NCBI GenBank assembly: GCA_036984305.1
Contig: BQWY01000001.1
Span: 3,493,501 to 3,557,500, forward strand
DNA length: 64,000 nucleotides
Direction: 5' to 3'
From: Nitrospira sp.
Lineage (GTDB): Bacteria > Nitrospirota > Nitrospiria > Nitrospirales > Nitrospiraceae
Shown here: positions 18,287 through 26,587 of the stretch, piece by piece
Position numbering within the stretch: position 1 is the first letter of the stretch
How the letters are laid out: every line of letters starts with the position of its first letter
Notes under the pieces: generated by a model
Told to the model about the DNA's origin: nothing
What the model saw: the letters and a program-made list of their open reading frames with translations, nothing else
Database searches by the model: none
Translations under genes and position numbers: made by a program

Positions 18287-19054
18287 ATGAACGCCGCAGG
18301 CGACAACGTGTCATCGCACTCACAGGGCGCCGATCCCATCACGGTGTCCCAAATGATGACTCCCGGGGTCGTGCAAATTCCGGGGGACATTACGGTCGCG
18401 AAAGCCGCCTTTCTGATGCAGAAGGAGCAGATCCCCTGCCTGCTCGTGAAAGATACGGACGCCCGCACGGGGATCGTGACCTACACCGACATTGTGAAGA
18501 AGGTGGTGGCCCAAGGGCTGGAACCGCAGGATGTCCAAGTGCGCACAGTGGTCTCGCGCCCGGTCCACACGATCGAATTCGACCGCCCACTAGAGGAAGC
18601 GTCCACGCTCATGGCCGTCACCGGGGTTCCCTTGCTTATTGTCATGCGCCAGGGTCAACCGGTAGGCGTCTTGCGAGCCCGCGACTTGGTCTATATGACC
18701 AAGCGTTGCACGGTACGCATTCCCGCCACCGTGTGGACGCATGACGGCAAGAGCGCTGCCGCCAAACAGCATGGGACGATCACCAATTTGAGTCATCTGG
18801 CGGCAGCCGTCGAGGGTCCGCTTATGATTCAATCGGGTGCGCAGGTGGGGGTTTCATTCACTCTCCCGGATGCGGAAAACAGCATTACCGCCTATGGACG
18901 CGCCGCCGTTCAGACGAAGCTCGGGGAAGGGCCGCCGTCGCGCGGGTGGTCGTTGGACATTCAGTTTACCCACCTCACAGCTTCGGATCAGTCGCAGATC
19001 CGATCGTGGGTCTCGCAGCAGCCGGACCAGGACTCCGCCCCCAAAAACCAATAA
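18287..19054 (+). CDS. CBS-pair protein with C-terminal PilZ domain
   Basis: 255 aa. Residues about 20-135 form two CBS repeats (MTPGVVQIPGDITVAKAAFLM ... TGIVTYTDIV and VHTIEFDRPLEEA ... PVGVLRARDLVYM), a nucleotide-sensing module. Residues about 145-245 look like a PilZ domain, which in family members binds cyclic-di-GMP. The RxxxR part is present (RCTVR), while the second motif reads NLSHLA rather than NxSxxG, so c-di-GMP binding may be weakened. No membrane segment. The combination would let adenine nucleotides and c-di-GMP act on one protein; its target is unknown. Confidence 0.82.
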   Translation: MNAAGDNVSSHSQGADPITVSQMMTPGVVQIPGDITVAKAAFLMQKEQIPCLLVKDTDARTGIVTYTDIVKKVVAQGLEPQDVQVRTVVSRPVHTIEFDRPLEEASTLMAVTGVPLLIVMRQGQPVGVLRARDLVYMTKRCTVRIPATVWTHDGKSAAAKQHGTITNLSHLAAAVEGPLMIQSGAQVGVSFTLPDAENSITAYGRAAVQTKLGEGPPSRGWSLDIQFTHLTASDQSQIRSWVSQQPDQDSAPKNQ

Positions 19055-19080
19055 CCTCGCGTCCGCAACGCGAAGGGTTT

Positions 19081-19108
19081 TTGACGCGCCTTCACGACCT
19101 GGTACAAT
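19081..19108 (+). promoter_or_regulatory. Probable sigma-70 promoter for the LOG-family gene
   Basis: TTGACG, a 16-nt spacer, then TACAAT preceded by TGG (extended -10). The start site would be near 19115, shortly before the candidate start codons at 19133 (GTG) and 19148 (ATG). Confidence 0.5.
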
Positions 19109-19132
19109 AGAACTCTCAAACAGCCCCGGTTT

Positions 19133-20206
19133 GTGGATCACGACACCATGAGCACCCCGGAACGATCACTGATCATGCGTATAAAGACCTTGCCGTCGAA
19201 AGAGTCCATGCTCTCCCAACTTCAGATCTTGTTGGATAGCAGCGAGGATGACCCGCAAACCAACCTCATGAAGGAGATCCTGGCCAACGTGCTGAAATTG
19301 CACGATGCCCAGTTGGAGTTGCTCGACCTAAAAATCATCAACCGCACCCTGAAGGAACTCCGGCACGCCTTCGGCGTCTTTCACGATTATCGTGACCGGC
19401 CGAAGATTTCCATCTTCGGCTCCGCCCGCACACTCCCGAGCGACCCTGTGTATCAGCTGGCCAGTCGCTTCGCCCGTCGGGTTGTCCAGGAAGGCTACAT
19501 GGTGATCACCGGGGGCGCCGACGGCATCATGCGGGCTGGGCAGGAAGGCGCGGGGCGGGAGAACAGTTTTGGCGTCAACATCATGCTGCCGTTCGAACAG
19601 GGCGCCAATCCGACGATCGCGGACGACCCCAAACTGATCACGTTCAAATACTTCTTTACGCGCAAGCTCATCTTCCAGAAGGAGGCTGACGCGATCGCCC
19701 TCTTCCCTGGGGGTTTCGGCACGCATGACGAGGGGTTCGAGGTCCTGACCCTTGCCCAAACCGGCAAAAGCGATCCCAAGCCGATCGTCTGTTTGCAAAC
19801 ACCGGATTGCCAGTACTGGGACCACTGGCGTGCCTTTTTTAAGGAAGATCTCCTGAGCCGTGGGTTGATCAATCAGGAGGACCTGAGCCTCTTCCGGATT
19901 GTCGATTCGGAAGAAGCGGCGGTACAGGAGATCCTGACGTTCTATCGCCGCTACCACTCGCTACGATTCGTGGGACGTCAACTCGCCATGCGGTTGAAGA
20001 CCCCGATCACGCAGGCACAGCTCGTTCAGATCAACGAGCGATTCACCGATATCTTGCACGATGGCAGCTTCACGCTTCGGGATGCCCTTCCCGAAGAGCT
20101 GGACGAACCCGCGCTCAGGGATCTCCCTCGACTCGTCTTCGCGTTCAACCGACGCAGTGCCGGTCGCCTGCGGCAGTTGATCGATCATCTCAACCACCTC
20201 TCATGA
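19133..20206 (+). CDS. LOG-family nucleotide-processing protein
   Basis: 357 aa. The Rossmann-like core carries the LOG motifs: ISIFGSAR, ITGGADGIMRAGQEGA and PGGFGTHDEGFE, the last being the PGGxGTxxE active-site motif of cytokinin-activating phosphoribohydrolases and related nucleosidases. The enzyme probably cleaves nucleoside 5'-monophosphates to base and ribose 5-phosphate. An N-terminal extension of about 80 residues and a C-terminal one of about 90 distinguish it from the minimal 190-aa LOG. The start is uncertain: with the promoter at 19081-19108, ATG 19148 or 19174 could be used instead of GTG 19133; none has a clear ribosome site. Confidence 0.85.
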   Translation: MDHDTMSTPERSLIMRIKTLPSKESMLSQLQILLDSSEDDPQTNLMKEILANVLKLHDAQLELLDLKIINRTLKELRHAFGVFHDYRDRPKISIFGSARTLPSDPVYQLASRFARRVVQEGYMVITGGADGIMRAGQEGAGRENSFGVNIMLPFEQGANPTIADDPKLITFKYFFTRKLIFQKEADAIALFPGGFGTHDEGFEVLTLAQTGKSDPKPIVCLQTPDCQYWDHWRAFFKEDLLSRGLINQEDLSLFRIVDSEEAAVQEILTFYRRYHSLRFVGRQLAMRLKTPITQAQLVQINERFTDILHDGSFTLRDALPEELDEPALRDLPRLVFAFNRRSAGRLRQLIDHLNHLS

Positions 20207-20275
20207 GAGGGCTGCTCCCGAGGCCTAGTTCACCGGTTGGCCTCCCGCAGGTAGGCGTGCTATGGTGAAAGCCGT

Positions 20276-21163
20276 ATGCCTTTGACCTCAACGCCTCGTG
20301 TCTCGGTGCCTCCTGACATCGTGCTGTATCATGCTGAATGTGCGGATGGATTCGGCGCCGCGTGGGCCATTTGGAAACGCTTTCCGATCGCGCGATTCCA
20401 GCCGGTCAAGCACGGAGAGCCGCCTCCGAACGGACTCGCCGGTCTCCACGTCGTAATGGCGGACTTCAGCTACCCGCGCGAGGTCCTCGACCGCATCGCC
20501 GACGAAACCAAGAGCTTCCAGGTGTTGGATCACCATATTACGGCCGAGCACGCATTGGCTGGATTCTCGCAGGCCTACTTCGATCAAACTCGGTCCGGCG
20601 CCGTCTTGGCGTGGGAGTGGGCCCACGGCACCGACGCACCCTGGCTCCTCCGCTACATACAGGACAAAGACCTGTGGAATTGGGCACTCCCCCGAAGCCG
20701 CGAAGTCAACGCGGCGATCGCCGCCTATCCCTTCGACTTCGCCGTCTGGTCGTCGTTCGAACAGGCCACGCTCGAGCGGGAAGGCACAGCCATACTTCGC
20801 TACGAGGCCGAATTGGTCGGAAAGATCGCCGGACACGCCGTCATGGTGGACTTTCAAGGCTATCGCGTGCCGGCCGTCCACAGCGCCGTGTTGACGAGCC
20901 AGATCGGTGAGCGGTTATCCGTGGGCTATTCGTTTTGTATCATTTGGCACGACAAGAATGGGCGACGCTATTGCAGCTTCCGCTCCCGTGAGGACGGCGC
21001 CGACGTCGGGACGCTGGCCGCGTCCCTGGGGGGCGGCGGCCATACGCACGCCGCGGGTTTTTCTCTTCCTCTTGGAGCCGACGGCACAGCACCACCGCTG
21101 GTCGCCTTTCAGCCGATTCCCGGGACCATCGTAAAGCTCGGGACCGAACCGCCGCGCCGATGA
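20276..21163 (+). CDS. DHH-family phosphoesterase
   Basis: 295 aa. The DHH domain has YHAECADGFGAAW, MADFS and the hallmark LDHH motif. The C-terminal DHHA1-like part carries GGGGHTHAAGF, which binds substrate. The family includes oligoribonucleases/nanoRNases such as NrnB and cyclic-dinucleotide phosphodiesterases; the length and lack of a membrane segment fit the nanoRNase type. Its stop overlaps the rhomboid start by 4 nt. Confidence 0.85.
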   Translation: MPLTSTPRVSVPPDIVLYHAECADGFGAAWAIWKRFPIARFQPVKHGEPPPNGLAGLHVVMADFSYPREVLDRIADETKSFQVLDHHITAEHALAGFSQAYFDQTRSGAVLAWEWAHGTDAPWLLRYIQDKDLWNWALPRSREVNAAIAAYPFDFAVWSSFEQATLEREGTAILRYEAELVGKIAGHAVMVDFQGYRVPAVHSAVLTSQIGERLSVGYSFCIIWHDKNGRRYCSFRSREDGADVGTLAASLGGGGHTHAAGFSLPLGADGTAPPLVAFQPIPGTIVKLGTEPPRR

Positions 21164-21897
21164 TCCCTCTGTCGGACGACAACCCGACCGAACGTCCCCC
21201 CGTCGTCACCGTCTCCGCAATCATCGCCTGCGTCCTGGTGTTTCTCTACCAAGCCAGTCTCCCGGCACACCCAGGAGAAGCCTTTGTGTACCGATACGGG
21301 GCCATCCCCGCCATTGTCACCGGCCAGGCTGGCCTGCCGCCGGAATTAGCCGCATTGCCGGGTTACGCCAGTTTGGTCACCAGCATGTTCCTTCACGGCG
21401 GGTGGATGCATTTGATCGGGAACATGCTCTATCTCTGGATTTTCGGGAACAATGTCGAGGATGCCATGGGGCATGGCCGCTTCGTCGCCTTCTACCTGCT
21501 TTCCGGCGTGCTCGCTGCCTACGCGCACATCGTGACTGATCCGTCCTCGACTATTCCTATGGTCGGGGCCAGTGGCGCAATTTCTGGAATTCTTGGTGCG
21601 TATATTGTGCTGTTTCCTCACGCGCAAGTACTGGTGCTCATTCCTCTCGGCATGTTCACACGGATGATGCACGTTCCCGCCTGGATCGTGTTGGGCCTGT
21701 GGTTCGGCATGCAGGTATTGAGTGGCGGGATGAGCCTCGGCCGTGAAGGCGGCGGCGTGGCGTTCTTCGCGCACATCGGCGGGTTCGTCGTCGGCATGAT
21801 TCTGATCGTGATTTTCAAACGCCGCGACGTCCGCTTGTTCGCGCCAGCGCACGAAAGCACCTGGGCGGCGACCCACCGCCGCTCACGGTGGCACTAG
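21160..21897 (+). CDS. Rhomboid-family intramembrane serine protease
   Basis: 245 aa with about six membrane helices. The catalytic serine lies in GASGAISG and the histidine in FFAHIGGFVVG. HGGWMHLIGNMLYLWIFGNNVED is the conserved loop/helix-2 motif of the family. It cleaves membrane-spanning segments of unknown substrates. It overlaps the DHH gene by 4 nt, so the two are co-translated. All active-site residues are present. Confidence 0.92.
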   Translation: MIPLSDDNPTERPPVVTVSAIIACVLVFLYQASLPAHPGEAFVYRYGAIPAIVTGQAGLPPELAALPGYASLVTSMFLHGGWMHLIGNMLYLWIFGNNVEDAMGHGRFVAFYLLSGVLAAYAHIVTDPSSTIPMVGASGAISGILGAYIVLFPHAQVLVLIPLGMFTRMMHVPAWIVLGLWFGMQVLSGGMSLGREGGGVAFFAHIGGFVVGMILIVIFKRRDVRLFAPAHESTWAATHRRSRWH

Positions 21898-21991
21898 TTG
21901 CTCAGTACCGACCCCACGACCGACTTGACCGTACCGCACCGGCGCGGTCCAATCAGTTTTGAGAGCGTTCGGCTTGCCTTTCGCTCGGGCC

Positions 21992-23875
21992 TCAGGCCGC
22001 GTCGAGTACGTCTCGGACTTTGCGGAGCAGTTCGTCCTGCCGATAGGGCTTTTGGAGATAGTAGCGGGAGGAAATGCGATGGGATTTGATGGCTTCCTCC
22101 GGGTAGTTGGAGGTAAAGATGGCTTTAACGATTGACCTCTGGCTGAACAGCCGCTCCGCGAGTTCAGCCCCGCTGATTTCGGGCATCACGAGATTGCATA
22201 GCACGAGCCGGATGTTGCCGCCTTCCTGTTGCGCCAGCAACATGGCTTCCACACCGGACTGCGCCTCCAGCACCTGATATCGCGCCCGCCGCAACGCGGC
22301 CACCGTCCACTTGCGCAGGCACTCATCTTCCTCGACGACCAAGATCCTTTCCACCCCATCCGCGCACAGCGTCGGCTCCACGCTGGGCACGATTTTGGCG
22401 CGTTGTGACGATTCCAACCTCGGCCAGGCAATGGTGATCTCCGTTCCTCTCCCGGATTGGCTGGCAATCGACAGTGTCCCTCCCAACCTGTCGACCAGCG
22501 TCTGGACCTTGCTCAGACCCATTCCCCAAGCACTTCCTCGCGATTTCGTCGTGTAGAACGGTTCGAGTAATCTCGCCTGGGCTTCGCCGCTCATGCCGCA
22601 ACCGGTATCGCGCACGATGAGCTGAGCCCTGCGTGCAGCGGGCGGAGCCGCCCCTTCGTCGGCTATGCTCCGGGTGGCAAGGGCAAGATGGCCCCCGGTT
22701 ATCATAGAATCCCTCGCGTTCATGACGAGGTGGAGGATGATGTACTCGACCATTCCCGGGTCCGCTTCAACGAAGCCACCTTCGGGTGCGAGATCCAACG
22801 AGAGGATAATTCCCGCAGGCAACATTTCCCGAATCGTCAGTTCCAGTTCGCCCAGCACCGTGTTGAGCGAACACAACTCGCGCTTCACCGGCTCGTGTTG
22901 GAGAAGAGCCTGCAGCTGCGTCGCCACGGTAGCCGTCCGCTCCCCAGCCAGCAGCACCTGCTCCACGTGTTTGATGAGCGGGTCATCCCGCTTCAGCTTG
23001 GCGCGAAGCGCACCGCTCTCTCGGCCGGTCTGACGCGCGATATCCTGCAGCATCGTGGCAACCTGCTCGGCCAGGCGCTCCATGTGTACCCGTCGCTCAT
23101 TCTCCACCGGCGGTATATTCCGCGTTCGATCAACGACGACTCTCGGCTCTGACGTGGATTGACTCGCCGCCTCCCCCCGTTTCGCGGCAGCGAGGGCGCT
23201 CTTCAATTGGGCAGTCTCGTGCAGCAAACGATCGCGGGTGAGGAGCAGATGTTCTTCCTCGAGGCGTAGTTCCGCCAGTCGATGCGAAAGACCCTCGCCC
23301 CGACGACGCTCACTTCCAAGTTCCTCCAGCGTCAAGCCGTAAAACACCCCCATCATCAAGAGGACCGGTACGCCCATCATTTGTCCGACGGATAACTCCC
23401 CGGTCGTGACGACACCTTCGGCCAATAACCCTCCATAGCCAATACAGACGACCATCGACAGAGCCAGCATATGACCTAGGCTCCGGACGGACGTCGCGAT
23501 GAGGATCAAGAGGAAAAAGGAAAGATAGAAGTCTTCCCTCGCATTACCGGCCAGGTAGACGGCCGCGGCGCTCATGAGTGTATCGATCCCCACGAGCCCG
23601 TTAATGAACCAGCGAGACTGGAGGGCCGACTTCGGCATGACCAGGATGGCGAGGATACTAACGAGCAGGCCGCCGACCCCCAGTTCGGCCATCCACCGGG
23701 ACACGACCGATTCATTCCCAAACAGCAGTTCGTACGACAACACGATCGCGACGAGACTCTGCAAACAGGCATACCTCGAACGCGGCTTTGCCAGCCAGAG
23801 CATGAATCCCCTCGGAGACACGATGGGAAGGACATTGGACGGATGAAGGTCGAGAGACGCGATGACGTTGCTCAT
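21992..23875 (-). CDS. Degenerate hybrid sensor kinase (no phospho-His, no phospho-Asp)
   Basis: 627 aa. About six N-terminal membrane helices (residues 35-185) are followed by a coiled coil, a HisKA-like helical pair, a HATPase domain and a receiver domain. In the HisKA segment the usual LAGGIAHDFNNL reads LAEQVATMLQDI, so the phospho-accepting His is Thr274. In the receiver, the usual aspartate is Asn561 (LVLCNLVMPE), although the acidic pocket (VVEEDE) and the lysine (LQKP) remain. The ATP-binding boxes look intact (HLVMNARDSM, DTGCGM, WGMGLS). It may therefore bind ATP and signal by shape or by pairing with another kinase. The gene is otherwise unbroken. Confidence 0.85.
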   Translation of the reverse strand: MSNVIASLDLHPSNVLPIVSPRGFMLWLAKPRSRYACLQSLVAIVLSYELLFGNESVVSRWMAELGVGGLLVSILAILVMPKSALQSRWFINGLVGIDTLMSAAAVYLAGNAREDFYLSFFLLILIATSVRSLGHMLALSMVVCIGYGGLLAEGVVTTGELSVGQMMGVPVLLMMGVFYGLTLEELGSERRRGEGLSHRLAELRLEEEHLLLTRDRLLHETAQLKSALAAAKRGEAASQSTSEPRVVVDRTRNIPPVENERRVHMERLAEQVATMLQDIARQTGRESGALRAKLKRDDPLIKHVEQVLLAGERTATVATQLQALLQHEPVKRELCSLNTVLGELELTIREMLPAGIILSLDLAPEGGFVEADPGMVEYIILHLVMNARDSMITGGHLALATRSIADEGAAPPAARRAQLIVRDTGCGMSGEAQARLLEPFYTTKSRGSAWGMGLSKVQTLVDRLGGTLSIASQSGRGTEITIAWPRLESSQRAKIVPSVEPTLCADGVERILVVEEDECLRKWTVAALRRARYQVLEAQSGVEAMLLAQQEGGNIRLVLCNLVMPEISGAELAERLFSQRSIVKAIFTSNYPEEAIKSHRISSRYYLQKPYRQDELLRKVRDVLDAA

Positions 23876-24070
23876 AGGGAATTACCAAAGGCAGGGAGTA
23901 CGATGAGCAACCCTCGTGCCTCGTCGACTTCAGGACAAGTGTCACGTTTTCCAGCGGTTAACGGGAAGTATCCATTACGCGTCAGCAACAAAGCTGTACC
24001 ATCGTAACAAAATGGTGCCAATCCCCTTTCACCGCGGGACTTTTCACAGTGCCGGGGCGAGACGGAATCG

Positions 24071-24600
24071 TTACCTGACCAGCGCAAGCTCACGGACCAG
24101 GCGAGACGACAATGGACACCAATGAGCATCGGGAATCACGCGCGCACGCACCTGCGACAAGTGATCTTCAAGATAGTGGACCGCTGCGTCGCACCGCTCG
24201 TCGGTCTGGTAAGAAAATTCGATTGTGGTGGGATCGAGATGAAAGCGCCAGAAAGCGTTTACGGCTGAGGCGAGGTGACGATCCTTCCGCTGACACGCTT
24301 GGCGAGCTTTCTTTCCAAGGTGTCGCGCGCCTCACGAATCCGGACGGGATCCGTCAGTTTGAATACGAAGCGATCGCCCAGGAGGGTCTCCATTTCGAAG
24401 AAGGCCTCTTCTTCAGACGCGCGGAATCCCGTCGGTAACGGGCTCACCACGCCTGATTCTGCGACACGTTTCTTTTCCTGCGATCCCGGTGCCGAAGTGA
24501 TGGGAGGCCCTTTGGGGCGAGTCTCGGGCTATCGCTCGCAAGCAAGGGTCAGCACTGTCCCGACGATCGCCAACGCATAGCCGCACGAGCACCTGTTCAC
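24071..24600 (-). pseudogene. BP74-like lipoprotein gene broken by a stop and a frameshift
   Basis: The intact form would start at GTG 24600, overlapping the purK stop by 4 nt, with a lipoprotein signal ending LTLAC. An in-frame TAG follows almost at once (24529-24531). Beyond it the frame continues with FVFKLTDPVRIREARD and VSGRIVTSPQP, then hits TAA at 24259-24261. One frame over, homology resumes (NAFWRFHLDPTTIEF ... CDAAVHYLEDHL ... HWCPLSSRLVREL) and ends at 24071. This order matches BP74/DUF7482-type secreted proteins. One missing base near 24259 (CCG TA[N] AAC) explains the shift. Two lesions make a pseudogene more likely than a sequencing error. Confidence 0.75.
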
Positions 24601-25775
24601 GACGCCGCCTCTTCATGGAGGCTTGCGAGTAGTCGTGTGACACGCGTTCGAACGGTGTCCGCCGTTTCGCCCGTCACAGTCACATGGCCCATCTTTCGCC
24701 CAGCGCGCGCCTCTTTCTTACGATACAGATGCAGGTGCGTACCGGGCTCCGCCAGCAGGGCGGACAGACGATCAGCCCGCGTCATGCGGACCGCTTCCTC
24801 GCCAAGGAGATTGATCATCGCGGCTGGTGTGGTCAGCCGAGCCTCACCGAGCGGGAGCCCGCAGAGGGCTCGGACTTGCTGTTCGAACTGCGAGACCGTG
24901 CAGGCATCGAGTGTATAGTGTCCGGAATTATGCGGTCGTGGGGCAATTTCGTTGATCAGGAGGGATCCATCTGCCGACTGGAACAATTCCACACAGTAGA
25001 CGCCGGGACTGTCCAGCGCTGACACAGCCGCCGCACTCATCCGCTGCGCCCGTTCGCTGATCTCAGGCGCTATCGGAGCAGGCACGGTCGTCACGCGGAG
25101 GATGCCGCGTTCGTGCACGTTTTCGACAACGGGATACACGCGAGCCCGTCCATCGCATCCCAGGGCGATCAACACGGATAGTTCCTGGACGAACGGTACG
25201 ACGGATTCCAAGATCCAACTGAGGCCCTTGGTTGGGCGCACGGGCAGCATGTGCTTGATCGAAGCGAGATCACTCGTCGTCTCGACCCGCCACTGTCCCT
25301 TCCCATCATATCCGGCCGTGGCGGTTTTCAGGATGCAGGGATAACCGATCGAAGGCATGTGATCTACATCGCCGGCGGACCGAATTTCCGCAAATGCCGC
25401 AACCGGCAATCCTCGCGCTGAGAGAAATCGCTTCTGCTCCCCCCGATGCTGGATCGTCCGCAACACACGGCACCCGGGGCGCACCGGGACGACAGCCCCG
25501 AGCCGTTCGCACAGCATCGCTGGGACGTTTTCCCACTCATAGGTTGCCGCCGCGAGCCCGTCCAAAAATTGGGCCACACCATCTTCGTCGGAAAACGGAA
25601 GGGTGATCGATCGGTCAGCCATGCGATGCGCAGGAGCCTCGGCATCCGGATCCCATACCGCGACTCGGTACCCGAGCCGACGGGCTGCATTCGCGAACAT
25701 CGCCCCAAGTTGCCCCCCGCCCAGTACACCGACTAAGGCTCCAGGATCGATCTGCGTGGGCTGCTGCACTGTCAT
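24597..25775 (-). CDS. purK: N5-carboxyaminoimidazole ribonucleotide synthase PurK
   Basis: 392-aa ATP-grasp enzyme of purine synthesis; it carboxylates AIR with bicarbonate and ATP to give N5-CAIR. The N-terminus VGVLGGGQLGAMFANAARRLG is the family signature. YDGKGQWRV is the glycine-rich ATP loop, ELSVLIALG and INEIAPRPHNSGHYT are the metal- and substrate-binding stretches. The start at 25775 fits the family length; a GTG at 25838 directly after the purE stop would add 21 residues without homology. It lies directly downstream of purE. Confidence 0.95.
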   Translation of the reverse strand: MTVQQPTQIDPGALVGVLGGGQLGAMFANAARRLGYRVAVWDPDAEAPAHRMADRSITLPFSDEDGVAQFLDGLAAATYEWENVPAMLCERLGAVVPVRPGCRVLRTIQHRGEQKRFLSARGLPVAAFAEIRSAGDVDHMPSIGYPCILKTATAGYDGKGQWRVETTSDLASIKHMLPVRPTKGLSWILESVVPFVQELSVLIALGCDGRARVYPVVENVHERGILRVTTVPAPIAPEISERAQRMSAAAVSALDSPGVYCVELFQSADGSLLINEIAPRPHNSGHYTLDACTVSQFEQQVRALCGLPLGEARLTTPAAMINLLGEEAVRMTRADRLSALLAEPGTHLHLYRKKEARAGRKMGHVTVTGETADTVRTRVTRLLASLHEEAAS

Positions 25776-25838
25776 GGCTTGAAGGCCCGATGAGATTCGA
25801 CAACACCGACTCGAACGGGTGGGCGAAACGGCATCCAC

Positions 25839-26402
25839 TCAGGTGGAAGAGGCAGCGCGCCCTTTGGTGGCTCGCCTCCGAAGGAAATCGGGCTGCTGTG
25901 CCATCACCGTGTCCGTCTGCTCAGCCCGAAAGATCATCAACCGTTCACGAATGTCCGGATAGCGTCCCGCTAAGATCTGCGCCGCCAACAGGCCGGCATT
26001 TTCCGCGCCACCGATAGCTACCGTCGCCACCGGTACCCCGCGAGGCATCTGCACAATGGACAACAATGAATCCATGCCCTTCAAGTGTTCAGTGGGAATC
26101 GGCACACCAATGACGGGCAAATAGGTCTTCGCCGCCAGCATGCCCGGCAGATGCGCCGCACCGCCCGCCCCGGCAATAATGACCTCGACCCCCCGTGACG
26201 GAGCCCGCTCGGCATACGCAAAGAGACGATCGGGCGTCCGGTGGGCCGAGACGACCAGCAACTCGTTGGGAATACCCAACTGGGTAAGCATCGCAACAGC
26301 CTTCTCCAGTACAGGAAAATCACTCTTGCTGCCGCCCAGCACGCCGACGAGCGCGCGGCCGCTCCGAACTCTGGCGTTGGCTTGCGGACGTCGTGATGCC
26401 AT
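25839..26402 (-). CDS. purE: N5-CAIR mutase PurE
   Basis: Converts N5-CAIR to CAIR, the step after PurK. 187 aa from ATG 26402; the homologous part begins at [50 protein letters not shown] and [25 protein letters not shown]-type motifs are the class I PurE active site. A longer start at 26456 is possible. It is the first gene of the purE-purK pair and lies divergent from the secretion operon. Confidence 0.95.
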   Translation of the reverse strand: MASRRPQANARVRSGRALVGVLGGSKSDFPVLEKAVAMLTQLGIPNELLVVSAHRTPDRLFAYAERAPSRGVEVIIAGAGGAAHLPGMLAAKTYLPVIGVPIPTEHLKGMDSLLSIVQMPRGVPVATVAIGGAENAGLLAAQILAGRYPDIRERLMIFRAEQTDTVMAQQPDFLRRRATKGRAASST

Positions 26403-26522
26403 TCGTTTGCGCACGGCTGTGATCGATCCTTCAGATCCTACGTTGGGCGCCCACATTAGCGTGCCCTCCCGGGGAGGTCAAGAAGGACTACGCACGGTTG
26501 ATTGCCGCGGAGCCTATTCGAT

Positions 26523-26552
26523 TTGACCCTTGCCGGGGCATTAGCATATGAT
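26523..26552 (+). promoter_or_regulatory. Probable promoter of the exporter operon
   Basis: TTGACC, an 18-nt spacer, then TATGAT: a fair sigma-70 match, 35 nt before the ATG at 26588. Confidence 0.45.
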
Positions 26553-26587
26553 TTTTCGAGAATCTCTTCGCTATTCGGGGACATCTC

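Noticed and set aside
24112-24438. Plus-strand open frame of 108 codons
   Set aside because: It is antisense to the decayed BP74-like gene, whose homology on the minus strand is clear.
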